Origin: Platycnemis pennipes | Taxonomy: Eukaryota; Arthropoda; Insecta; Odonata; Platycnemididae | Length of the DNA stretch: 64,000 nucleotides | NCBI GenBank assembly: GCA_933228895.1 | Contig: OW121857.1 | Coordinates: 7,688,001 to 7,752,000, forward strand | Reading direction: 5' to 3' | Shown here: piece after piece, positions 54,104-64,000 of the stretch | Layout of the letters: each line of letters opens with the position of its first letter | How positions within the stretch are numbered: position 1 is the stretch's first letter | Program-made: the position numbers and the translations under genes | The notes under the pieces: generated by a model | Told to the model about the DNA's origin: nothing | What the model saw: only the letters and a program-made list of their open reading frames with translations | The model's database searches: none

Positions 54104-55680
54104 CATCTACGTCTACATCTACATAATACCCTGCAAGCCACCACAAGGGTGTGTGGCAGGGGGTGATTGCTCACCAAACATGCACTACATATCATGCATA
54201 AAAAAGGAATAGTATTAATATAGTAGTCAGCACTACACTATTTAAAAAAGATAGAAATTGCAAAGAAAACATGCAAAAACATTCTGTTAGTAGGGTTAGC
54301 TTTAAGTACTCATACCAACATGCAGCTACCAATGCTATTCATTGCTACTCTCCGATAGGGCATATTTACCATTATTCGTATCTCTTATTGTGCGAGGGAA
54401 AAAGGACATTTTGAATCGGTCAGTTCGGCAATAAATTTCTCTAATTTTGTGATTATGGTCCAGTCTGCCATAGTAAGTTGGGGTTCGTAAAATATTTTTA
54501 ACATCATCACTGAAAATATTGCCTTGGAATTTGTGGAAGAGATTAAGTCTAAATTTCAACCTGCGATCTGACAATGATTCCCATTTCAATTCATTTACTA
54601 GACTGGTTACGCTAATATAATTATCGTATCGTCCCTTTACAAATCTTGCCGATCTTCGCTGCACACGTTCAAGTTCATTACTTAGACCGATTTCGTAGGG
54701 ATCCCATACACTGGCAGCATATTCCAAATGAGGTCTAACAAGGGAAAAGTAGCTGATTTCTCGCACATGATCGTCACATTTACCCAATACTCTTTTAATG
54801 AAACCCAGTTTGCGATTCGCTTGACCCATTATTTCACGAATGTGTTTACCCCAGGAAAGGTCATTTGTCAGTCTTATTCCAAGATATTTAATGGATTCCA
54901 CGTTTGTTAATTCATTATTACTTATTTTGTAAGTGGTAGGAGGAGAGCTATTCTTTTTCCAAAAATTCATTACAAGACATTTCTTAAAGTTTAATTCTAA
55001 CTGCCATGTATCACACCAAGTTTCAATTGCTTGTAGGTCAATATTTAAATATTATTTATCGTTCGGGCATAGAATTTCCCTGTACACTACTACGTCGTCG
55101 GCAAATAGACGAAGCTTACTTTTTACCACCTTTTGGATATCATTAATATACAAAAGGAATAGGAGTGGACCTATCACACTACCTTGTGGGACACCCGAAG
55201 TGACTTTAATTGCCGGTGAGGAAACACCGTCCAAAACAACCCTTTGAACCCGATCATGCAGAAAATCATTAATCCATGATATAATGTTACTGTCTAACCC
55301 ATAAGATTTTAACTTCAAAATTATTTTGCTGTGAGAAACCTTGTCAAAAGCCTTCTTGAAGTCGAGAAATATAGCATCCACTGGAATATTATTTTCGCCA
55401 GAAACTAAAATATCGTGGGAAAAGAGAGCAAGTTGGGTTTCACACGATCTGCTCTTTCGGAAGCCATGCTGGACATTGGACAATAAATTCTGGCTATCTA
55501 GGTGTCCCATGACTGAACTGACAATTATATGTTCTAGGACCTTGCATGAAATGGATGTGAGGGATATAGGTCTGTAGTTAGATGGCTGCTCCCTATCGCC
55601 ACTTTTAAAAATACTTAAGCTTTCGCAGCGTACAACTGATGGCTTCATTCTCTCGGGAATTTCCGTTGCTTTTATTGTAT
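54104..55680 (-). mobile_element. LINE subfamily A, longest copy in the window
   Basis: From the left: tail (TACATCTACGTCTACATCTA), hairpin (CACAAGG loop), 3' UTR, then about 1.35 kb of coding sequence reaching the start of the reverse transcriptase. 5' homology ends near 55680. Endonuclease and ORF1 are absent. Confidence 0.93.
54335..55679 (-). pseudogene. LINE A reverse transcriptase and C-terminal domain, one stop
   Basis: The frame is open upstream of the first Met (KATEIPERM...). The first part (55648-55052) has NYRPISLTSISCK (residues 24-36), HGFRKSRSC (61-69), DAIFLDFKKAFDKV (motif A, 91-104), TSGVPQGSVIGPLLF (motif B, 150-164) and LRLFADDVVVYREI (motif C, FADD at 182-185). All catalytic Asp are present. 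A TAA at 55054-55052 follows NDK; the same frame then continues for 27 codons (YLNIDLQAIE..WCDTWQL) into the 211-codon part (54970-54335) with YLGIRLTNDLSWGKHIREIM, LEYAASVWDPYEIGLSNELE and FFPRTIRDTNNGKYALSE. So one nonsense codon is the only break in about 448 codons. This is the best A reference in the window. Reverse transcriptases of this type copy element RNA at nicked chromosomal DNA. Confidence 0.92.
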
Positions 55681-57774
55681 TTTAAAACAGCATTTTCTCA
55701 CCTCTCGTCCTAGGGTTACCCTTAGGATGAGGGGTGAAACTGTTGCTATGCAACATAACCAACCGGACGGAGATAACAGGAATGAATATGAAGCCAACCT
55801 TTAGATACGCTTAGGGCAATGTTTCACTGACTGACATCTCTTAATATCAAACAAGACAGTAGAGCATGCCTTCGAAATGAAGTTTGTAAGCATCTTGAGT
55901 TCGTTTCTAGGACCTGTTTGGGAAATGAATAACAAATAAGATCCGGTTTGCCAATACAAGCTATCGGGAGTGACCGAGAGTCTAGGATCTCTGTTAATAT
56001 CCAAAATCTATTGCTGGTCTTTAAAAATATGTTTCACGTACATTGCTTCATTTTTTTTAAATTGATTCGAATTTTTATAGCGAAATTTATTCACATAATT
56101 TATAATTTCTCATAATTAGTCAGTTTTTACCCATGTAGCTTTGTTTTAATGATATGTTACCGATGTAGCTAGTAATTAATGTTGTCAGAGATAAGTAATA
56201 ACTCTACTGATAAATTATAAAAGGCACCTGCTGCTCTCATTGTAGGCCATTTGTGGAAGTATTTCCTTAAGAATTTCGAGGAAAATAGTGAATCATGTCG
56301 TAAATCGTACAAAAACGAGAGGAAACACTGAAAAATTTTTAATGTCGCATGACTCATATCATGTAGTAAAAATAATACCATATAGAATATGCTATTGTTG
56401 TAGTTCAGTTAATCTATAATAATGTTGCGATATGCCTTTAGCTAACGTTAACAGCAAAATGGATAAGCGAACATTTCTCTCACAATTAAAGCTTACATAT
56501 CTTGCCCTTGTTTCATTAAAGACACATCATCCACCGCTGCAAGGAACGGACTACAGGACACTTCTCGTTTGCACCGCTGCAGTCGACTAGAAAAACGAAA
56601 GTGATGGAAGCGATCGTTTGTGACGCAACGCTAAAACATTCTTCCCCCGCCATCTATGGAAAACTTCCAGTACTACATTCAAATCGTATAACAATTTTAC
56701 CCTATGCGGTGAGCCCTCTATACTTATTATTATGACTCTATGCACCTATTTATGCGGGTTTCATGAGTGATACACATAAGCTGCAACCGGCTGTAAGCAT
56801 TATTGCCAATGAAATATTGTGTATCACAGAAATTATGCAAATGTGCCCTTTGATGTTCATGAACGGATCTCTACGAGCAACTCTTCAATTATAATTAGTT
56901 AGATTTTACCGTGAAAGTTGGTTTTCACGGGATTTGTTGGCAGGCTGTATTGCAAGCAAGTCGAAATCAGAAGGAGCCGGGGGATCCAGCACGAAGCACA
57001 TATATAGAATACTTTATGTTGCTGCTGTTAACAATTCAATAGGTATTTAGCAGCGTATATCACCCGCTTATTACAATAGACCTACCGAAACAGCCAAAAA
57101 AGCTCCACGCAAGTGAACAAATTACAAATATGCACGCTTCAGCAAAACCATGATGCTCCAAACTAGCGACATAAAGGTATGAGTAGAAGAATTACACGCG
57201 CGATTCATTCTTGTGGGCTTTATTCTACATTTTTAAACTTAGACTTCAAATAAGGACAATTTTCCTCGGATAAATCTCTCCCGACAGTGGGTAACAGCTC
57301 ACTAAGACTGAACGATTATTTGCTCACAGCAGACACTCGACCGATTATTTGGCCCAAGGCGAACGCAGACCATTCGATTTATCTAAAGCACACGTTTCTA
57401 ATAAGCGCACACGTCACTCTCTCATCATCGATATTCAATATCCCGTAAAAGAGCCATGTTATTTAATGAATAAATACCGATCCAGAAAAACGCCTATACC
57501 TATGGAAAATCATCTATAGCGTAATAACGCATGCACAATAATTATATGCGTTATATAGGGCGTTGTGGTTGCATTCTATTTTTTACAAGCTCTTTTAACT
57601 CATTTTGACTTCGAAACATGACTGACGTGTCGTTGGTACTTTTAATTTATAAAGTGAGAATACATGCTCAATCCCGTTAATACGTATTGTTAAATATCTT
57701 AAATATTTTAACACTTAATTATTAACTATACCCTTGCAAATACAACTCTTTGTTTTGAATTTTATTTACATTCG
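55681..57774. other. unassigned, largely AT-rich
   Basis: The longest stretch without a recognised element. Minus frames 55801-56004 and 56169-56381 are short and unrecognised. It is a candidate for unique host sequence. Confidence 0.35.
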
Positions 57775-57777
57775 TAT

Positions 57778-58352
57778 TTTTGAAAATTGTTAGGCAACAA
57801 TGACGCTGCTACCATTTGGAAGCATTGGTATTAATTACACCATGTCAATAAACCAATGAAATCTTTAAATTACGTAAAAAATATAAGGACCTTGGTAAGG
57901 TATATTCCTAAATTAAGTCGGAAAATAAGCTTCTAACCAAGTTCCGTTACAAGTACCGTTGCCAATGATAACAACATACTGTAGCGCCGCTTCCATGTAA
58001 CTAAGATTTTTCTCCTTTTTTTCAAGTAAACATTTATTTATATCAATTTAACAACTCTGGTAAGGCGAGCACTTTTTTATTTTGCTAAATTCTACAAAAA
58101 ATCACGCATCTTATATTAGTTTTTCGTCAAAATGACATTTCACTTTACATTATTAATCTGCAAATCTTACTGCAAGAGCTACGCCTTGCCGCATAGCCAC
58201 GTATAAAATATCTGATTTTCAACGTCTTTTTTCTTCAAATATATGATGGAAAGGCCTCATTATTTTATTGCCAATCGATAGAATGGCCAGTAATGACGTG
58301 CCCCGAAATTTAAAAAAAATTGACATCTACTTCTAATTCGGTGGAGCCACCT
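57778..58352 (+). repeat. dispersed repeat of unknown class, copy 2
   Basis: Direct-orientation relative of 52213-52770, starting TTTTTGAAAATTGTTAGGC and ending near GGTGGAGCCACC. Both copies contain AACAACATACTGTAGCGCC. Confidence 0.8.
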
Positions 58353-58471
58353 TACAAGTAGGTTAAGTCCTCAATACGTGAGACGATATATACTTTCCTT
58401 AGCACCAACGACACACACTCCCAGCGGAATACAAATATTATATTGCAGATGGGACTTCACGACGCTTGTAA

Positions 58472-59132
58472 ATGCGAGAAATCAGCTACTTCTCCCATGT
58501 TAGACCTCATTTGGAATATGCTGCCAGTGTATGGGATCCCTACGAAATCGGTCTAAATAACGAACCTGAACGTGCGCAGCGAAGATCGGCAAGATTTTTA
58601 AAGGGAAAATACGATAAATATCTTAGCGTAACCAGTCTATTGAATGAATTAAATTTGGAGTTATTGTCAGATCGCAGGTTGAAATTTAGACTTAATCTCT
58701 CAAACAAATTCCAAGACCATATTTTCAGTGATGATGTTAAAAATATTTTGCGGACCCCAACTTACTATGGTAGACTGGACCATAATCACAAAATTAGAGA
58801 AATTGATTGCCGAACTGACAGATTCAAAATGTCCTTTTTTCCTCGTACTGTTAGGGATATGAATAACGGTAAATATATCCAGTGCGAGTGTAGCAATGGA
58901 TAACATTGGTGGCTGCGAGTTGGTATAAGGACTTGAAGCTAACCCAACTAACGGATGTTTTTGCGTGTATGCTTTGCTATTTTTCTCTTTTTTTAAATAG
59001 CGTAGTTTTGAACAGCACCTATACAAGTACTAATTCTTTTTTATGCATGATATGTGGTGCATGTTTGGTGAGAGTTCACCCCCTGCCATACACCTTATTG
59101 TGGCTTGGAGGGTATTATGTAGATCTAGATGT
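58472..59132 (+). mobile_element. LINE subfamily A, 5'-truncated
   Basis: Frame 58472-58903 (143 codons) is open over REISYFSHVRPHLEYAASVW, DPYEIGLNNEPERAQRRSAR, LELLSDRRLKFRLNLSNKFQ, NILRTPTYYGRLDHNHK and FFPRTVRDMNNGKYIQCECS. 3' UTR, hairpin (short loop) and TATGTAGATCTAGATG tail follow. Confidence 0.92.
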
Positions 59133-59732
59133 AAGTGGCGGAGCAAATGCAACGTTCTCCATGGTCAGCTCTTTTCCCTTTGAACGTACCCTCACCCTGC
59201 TATCGACCCCTGAACCCTCACGTCAGATTTCGACCGTGAAGTTTCGCAAAGACGCTCACTGCAGTCGCTGGACCGTTTCACGAAGTCACCGTCACGGCCG
59301 AAATCCACTCCTCGAAGTTCCGAGACGTGAAGTTTTTCTCCTCTTCACATTTCGCGATGCACTTCATCGTAGAACTTGCTTGAGACGGAATCAAGAAAGG
59401 GATATTTCACCAACGATGGTCTGAGTGAAAATGGCTTTCGCGTGCAAAGAATTCGCCGCCGGTAAACACCCCGTCAGTACTATGGCGAGCAGTTAAAGAA
59501 AATTGAAGAGAAAAATATCAAATCCCAGGAGTGAAGCAACGCCCACTGGAACGCGAATGGTTTGGCCTGGGAGGATGACATAACAAGGAAAGGAAATAGG
59601 AAATGAAAACCATAAAAACTCCAGAGAAAGCTGATGTCTTCCTTAACATCAGCCATTATCACCAGGGGAAAAAAACAGTTGGAATTCAAATGGAGCACAG
59701 ATATAAGGATTCGATTCGAAATCGAAAGAAAT
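59133..59732. other. unassigned, GC-richer to 59510
   Basis: The frame 58906-59424 runs out of the LINE into this stretch (TLTLLSTPEPSRQISTVKFR and on) without a recognised domain, so it is not called. Confidence 0.35.
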
Positions 59733-60172
59733 ATAATAATTCGATAGAGCGATCCTATATAATTAGTAACACGAAGATCGAAAACATTGAAACCACAAGA
59801 TATTTAGGAGTAACATTCACTAAAGGTTTATCGTGGGGAAGACACATCCGGGAAATATGCGGCCGAGCGAAGAGAATTTATAAAAGATTAAAACTAGATT
59901 GTCTAACTGATAGATTCAAAATGGCATTTTTCCTTCGTACTATAAGAGAACAGAATAGGCAGCATAGCAAAGGGATAGGTAGGTGAAATATTTTAGAGTA
60001 GTCTATAGTGCATGATGCATGTATTAATACCTTAAATACTTCAGATACTAACAATCTAGTTGCATGTGACCCTTTAGTTGCTTGTTTGCATGTTAGTAGT
60101 GCATACTTGGTGATCTTGACCCCCTGCCACATACCCTCGCGGTGGCTAGCAGGGTATCGTGTAGATGTAGAT
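59733..60172 (+). mobile_element. LINE subfamily B with a large internal deletion
   Basis: Part of frame 59603-59986: NNSIERSYIISNTKIENIET, TRYLGVTFTKGLSWGRHIRE, ICGRAKRIYKR, then a jump to LDCLTDRFKMAFFLRTIREQ NRQHSKGIGR. About 330 bases of coding sequence (GFIKRVLG to QINKIRE) are missing, but the frame is kept. 3' UTR, hairpin and GTGTAGATGTAGATG tail follow. Confidence 0.9.
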
Positions 60173-60426
60173 GCAATAAGGAATCCCCACAATAATGTCA
60201 TGGCAGTGGTGATTCCGATTTAAAGAAAATACATGGCATTCATTACATCGAGTCTTCATACTTAATTGAATGAATAGGAAGCCAATGTCTAGTTTCTATC
60301 TTATGAATTGGTAGGGTTAACAATCAGAATACCGTGACCAGAACAAATGTTTTCTGTAGTACAATCTAAATTTTGCCCGGCTAATAACGTTGGTGAAATA
60401 TTATCGTGCTCTCCACCGGTTTAAAA

Positions 60427-60947
60427 TTGGGTCATTTACCATATTTTTATTGCCGAATATGATAGTTTGTGAAATAAAAATACACATATTTTCCCGTTTT
60501 TTGAACCGTTAATTATTTGTCGATTTATAGGCGGCCATAAACTAATATTCTTAACCTTTTCGGAAAAGTGGGCGTGGTGCAACCTCTGAGGTATATCGAC
60601 TTTGTCCAATCACAACTGAGCCCGCGAAGCTACTTTGCCTTATCACAAGGAGGGGGACATAGCTGACTCTGCCAATAGGAGAAGTTGCGACAGCATCTGT
60701 ACGAGCAGACCTTCCGAGAACCCCTCACCTCTTTTTTCCCTTCCTCGAATAGCAGTCAAGGATGGGAGGAAAATGATGTCAATGTTATCACAGCAGCTTT
60801 TTTGGTTGGCGTCACCTTTTGCTTATTTGAATTTTTGATTTATGAAGGAATGATTGTGGTTAAAAGATTTATTTTATCGCTAATTTTTTTTTCGTTTCCC
60901 TCTAACGATTTTGTGTGCAAAATAACGATTTCGGTTCCGAGTAAACC
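60427..60947 (+). mobile_element. family D DNA element, copy 6, diverged
   Basis: TTGGGTCATTTACCATATTT at the left and GGTTCCGAGTAAACCGAAG at the right: both ends mutated. The interior keeps CTTTTCGGAAAAGTGGGCGT and AGCAGTCAAGGATGGGAGGA. Confidence 0.8.
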
Positions 60948-61532
60948 GAAGTTTCGAGGGATGCCTCGTCGCTCATTCTCAAAGCAGGGAAGTAAATGCG
61001 ACAATTTATTCCTTGAGGATGATTGAAGATCCATCTCCAGAAACGTCAGCAAATACAAATACTTTAAACCGGTCGAGAAATATCGCTTCGTAAAAGTATA
61101 CCTATTTACCAGCATTCACAAATGTCGCATTCGCCATCCAGCAGCAGCCGCAAAATTGCAATATTCCGTTGTATCTCTCACCGAAGGCACTCAGGAGAAT
61201 ATCTCCGTCCCTCAAGTATCCCCAGTCTCACGAGAGGGTCGAACTATCCCGAAAGTTATTCCATCCCGAGAGGTCGACTGTCTCTTTGAGTCCGCAATGT
61301 CTCCTTCCTCCTCCAGCGCCAGGAACAGTCGAATTCCAACTCGATCGGGGGCACGACACGTGCGGGACTGAATTTCGCTTATGCACGAAATTGGCCACGC
61401 ACTATATATCTACATGGATATCATCAATAATCAACAGCCTTTTAAACGGTTAGTTTGATTTTAAATATGTGACGAAAGCCGCTGGTCTGTTCCCAATACG
61501 TCAGCCTAAGCGAAGGGAATCTTCGGAAGAAT
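60948..61532. other. unassigned
   Basis: Overlapping frames 61156-61371 and 61169-61453 (plus) without a recognised domain. Confidence 0.35.
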
Positions 61533-61545
61533 ATAGATCTTCATA
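61533..61545 (+). repeat. target-site duplication, left copy
   Basis: ATAGATCTTCATA, identical to 61773-61785. Confidence 0.8.
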
Positions 61546-61772
61546 TTTGTAAATAATTCTCGGGTTTCCAGCCGAGTAAGATATTCTGTTGCTGACGTTT
61601 CGACGGAATACTACTCCATCATTTTCAGAGCAAGAAAAGACTGTTGCAAAGATGTTGCTCTGAGGACGATGGAGGAGTATTCCGTCGAAACGTCAGCAAC
61701 AGAAAATCTTACTCGAAATTGAAACCCGAGAATTATTTATAAATATAATTCGCCGAGAAAGGACAAAATTAA
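61546..61772. mobile_element. 227-bp palindromic insertion with 13-bp duplication
   Basis: The arms 61546-61633 and 61654-61746 are inverted copies (TAAATAATTCTCGGGTTT, CTGTTGCTGACGTTTCGACG, GGAATACTACTCCATC and their complements) around a 20-base loop. ATAGATCTTCATA flanks it at 61533-61545 and 61773-61785. The 'GAGGAGTATTCCGTCGAAAC GTCAGCAACAG' style of sequence resembles the region after the GIY-YIG frame in Penelope-like elements; this assignment is an inference. Confidence 0.75.
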
Positions 61773-61785
61773 ATAGATCTTCATA
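61773..61785 (+). repeat. target-site duplication, right copy
   Basis: ATAGATCTTCATA, identical to 61533-61545. Confidence 0.8.
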
Positions 61786-62084
61786 AATCGGCACAACAGA
61801 CACGAAACACTGCTTCGGCCTTCAAGCGATTTACACCCCGGCAAGGAAGTGGCTTAGTACATACCTACGCGAAGGATAAGCACACCGTGATATCGACGTA
61901 ATTTTCACACTCCACGATAGATCGGACAAAGATCATGATTGGGAAGTTGATATTCTACATGGATATCTCCTCAGCGTACAACAATTTCAGAATCTACTCC
62001 GACGGAGTTATTAGAGCCAGCATATCACTGGTACCTATGTCCACAATGTGTGAGTTATATTTATAGTTCTAGGCTCCTATTTGC
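61786..62084. other. unassigned
   Basis: Nothing recognisable. Confidence 0.4.
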
Positions 62085-62088
62085 TTAA

Positions 62089-62800
62089 GGACGTTGGTTC
62101 GCGACTGCTTGAGTCAAGATGTCTAAGGAATCTTATTAATTTAAGTACGAGTATATGCCTGCTAAGTGATCCTTACTTCATAAAGAAAATTACCTAAGCT
62201 ATTGAAAGTCATAAGTATCACAAGAAATACGATAGATTTATTTTTTATGGTAATTCTAATCAGCTCGACGATGGAGACAATTCAGCATTTACTTTACAGA
62301 ATTAAATTCATGTAGTTACTCAATGAATTTACTAATGTATAACACCAGAATATTACTATCAAACGTTATATCGTAATATTTCTTTAAATATTCTTTAATA
62401 TCTCATCAGTAATGATGTTATTCATACGTACACCATTTTGGCTACAGCGACCGCAGCGCCACTTGAAGTCAACTAACGCATTTCGTCTGCTATATGCGCA
62501 GAAATTGGTGGATTTAGTGAAAAATACGGAGGGTTGATGCCTTTCTTTTTCCATGTGAAATAACTCATGCAATATCAGTATTTTGCAAAAGTGACATGTC
62601 ACTATGGTATTTTTAAACGTTATATTCCCATGTGACGGCCATTCTCGCCGTTAATCGTATGTAATTCCAAATGCAATTTGTGCAAAAAGGAGTACGGGTT
62701 GGTATAATTATCTTTACTTTATTAGATAGCGGAACTTTAGTTTTATAAGTGCTGAAAATATAAAAAAATGACAAGACTTTCAATTTTCGGATCGACCTCC
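62089..62800. mobile_element. TTAA-flanked DNA element, copy 2
   Basis: 712 bp bounded by TTAA at 62085-62088 and 62801-62804. The left end GGACGTTGGTTCG and the reverse complement of the right end GGAGGTCGATCCG match imperfectly. TTAA duplication is the hallmark of piggyBac-type elements. No transposase frame is seen, so it is non-autonomous. The minus frames inside (62384-62602 and 62613-62849) are not conserved in copy 1. Confidence 0.75.
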
Positions 62801-62804
62801 TTAA

Positions 62805-63481
62805 CTTAGAAATTCGTCTGATAAGTGCCGAGATGCGTATCATGCACATACATACGCTTCAACCTCAAAAGCTCACTACCTCGCATGGAATGGTCCGTCT
62901 CTCCAGCTATCCACTGCCGCCGCGAAACAATAACAGGTATGCATTATAATTTAGGAGCAATGTATTTCCTTGATAATTCATAACAGTTCTCATCAATTAG
63001 GCGCTCAGTCATCAACGTGCTTATCTGGTGCACTGAGAACTTCGAGTTATATGATATTCATCGAAAGACGAGATTTCAAATATAACATACACACTTTGAG
63101 AATCCATAGGGATGCATAAATCGGGGAAGAGAACGTCTGTAACGTGTGTAGTGGTGTCTAATGTGCTCTACAAATACATAAATCTGTGAATAATTTGTAA
63201 AAAATGATGATTTGGGGCGATGTAGTGGGGCTAACAACTGTAAAGCCCCACTCGCATGTGTAAATAGCAACTGCGATGCGAGTCCAGGTCGATACCGGAC
63301 ACATGTCGAACACTATCGATCCCAGTTCGAGCTATAAGCAAAGTTGAAGCTAGTCTACTTTCCAGCGGAAATGTATCCAACACAATCGCCAACGGAAAGC
63401 AATACACGACGACTGATACCGAGAATTTGGATATAATAACAAGGATATCCCTCCCCAAAAAGGGGAGATTCTACTCTTTAA
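62805..63481. other. unassigned; one small hairpin
   Basis: AGTGGGGCT (63224-63232) and AGCCCCACT (63244-63252) form a 9-bp stem. Frames here are short and unrecognised. Confidence 0.45.
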
Positions 63482-63966
63482 AGAATGGGAACAAAAAATA
63501 AATGAAAATGTAATTTATTGCTTGAAGAATTATACGAAAATTTAAACATCAATCACTATTGAAATAAAACTTTTTATTTGTTTTGGCAACGCATAAATAG
63601 CGGCTTTAAGCTGCATAGAAGTTAACGCAGACGCATCATAGCAGTAGTGATACAGATATATCGCGCATCTCGCAACTGTCATAGCAGTCAACTGCTACGT
63701 GTAAACGCCGCTTAATGAAGTAGAGTTGTCTAAAGCAGCGTTTACACGTAGCAAGTGACTGCTACGATATGACGGTCGCGAGATGCGCGATATCTCTCTA
63801 TCTCTACCGCTATGATGCCACCAACTTATATGCAGCTTCAAGCCGCTATTTAGGCGTTGTCATAACAAATTAAAAGAGTTTTATTTCAATAGTGATTGAT
63901 GCTTAAATTTTAATGAAATTAATCAATCAATAAAGTCCATTGACGATTATCTTTTGTTCCCATTCT
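63482..63966. mobile_element. 485-bp fold-back element with TAA duplication
   Basis: Almost the whole element is an inverted repeat: the left arm AGAATGGGAACAAAA..., with ATCAATCACTATTGAAATAA, CGCATAAATAGCGGCTT, GATATATCGCGCATCTCGC and GCTACGTGTAAACGC, is mirrored in the right arm; the centre is at about 63720-63735. TAA lies at 63479-63481 and 63967-63969. No coding frame. The TAA duplication suggests a Harbinger-like or similar source; unproven. Confidence 0.82.
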
Positions 63967-64000
63967 TAAAAGAAAAGAATCTTCCCTAGGGGGAGGGATA

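Noticed and set aside
58906..59424. 172-codon frame as a gene
   Set aside because: The first third is LINE 3' UTR and tail; the rest is unrecognised.

Overview
The window reads as intergenic or intronic DNA from an animal genome, most likely an arthropod and probably an insect; the exact taxon cannot be fixed from the sequence. I recognise no intact host protein gene, no free-standing tRNA or rRNA gene, no CRISPR array and no bacterial operon. Base composition is AT-rich with scattered GC-rich islets. Nearly everything that can be named is a transposable-element copy, and nearly all copies are broken.

The dominant element is a CR1/L2-like non-LTR retrotransposon (LINE), present in about 30 pieces on both strands. 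Two main subfamilies can be told apart by protein and 3' UTR. In subfamily A the C-terminal domain reads 'WDPYEIGLNNELERVQRRSA' and the tail stem is capped by a TTTAT-like loop. In subfamily B it reads 'WDPNELGL..LDSVQRRAA' and the loop is CTCGC-like. A third variant (C) occurs once, at 36.3-36.8 kb. Most copies are 5'-truncated and share a 3' hairpin (CCCTGCCACACACC / GGTGGCTTGCAGGG) followed by short TGTAGA-type repeats. The longest are A at 54104-55680 (-), A at 33562-34717 (+), A at 16728-17815 (-) and B at 10186-11582 (+). A second, unrelated LINE with an RTE-like C-terminus and a GATGATG-type tail is seen near 11.8-12.3, 15.3, 21.2, 26.4, 36.2, 37.1, 40.1 and 53.0-53.6 kb.

Penelope-like retroelement pieces occur at 3.7-4.4 kb (GIY-YIG endonuclease) and 14.6-15.2 kb (C-terminal segment caught in the loop of an inverted repeat). 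A 227-bp palindromic insertion at 61.5-61.8 kb is bounded by a 13-bp direct repeat and may belong to the same class. Two tRNA-derived SINE families with Pol III A and B boxes are present; one copy (38.7-39.6 kb) is split by an A LINE with a 5-bp target duplication.

Cut-and-paste DNA elements make up a second layer. They include a Harbinger-like MITE with TTA duplication (7931-8358) and a broken relative at 28.6 kb; a six-copy family (D) with GGGG(T)CGTTTAC ends, three copies of it clustered at 23-25.7 kb; a TTAA-flanked repeat present twice (41.3 and 62.1 kb); another TIR element at 35319-35819; a pogo/Tigger-like end at 22.25 kb; a hAT transposase C-terminus at 46.2-46.7 kb; a possible hAT-type element at 27.0-28.2 kb; and two long fold-back elements (29.1-29.7 and 63.5-64.0 kb). 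A roughly 560-bp repeat of unknown class occurs at 52.2 and 57.8 kb.

The elements do not form a pathway. What can be read is a history of insertion, nesting, template switching or recombination, and decay. The most informative spots are the two nested insertions, the rearranged A variant shared by two loci, the A/B chimera, the conserved LINE 3' hairpin, and the fold-back elements whose boundaries can be placed to the base.
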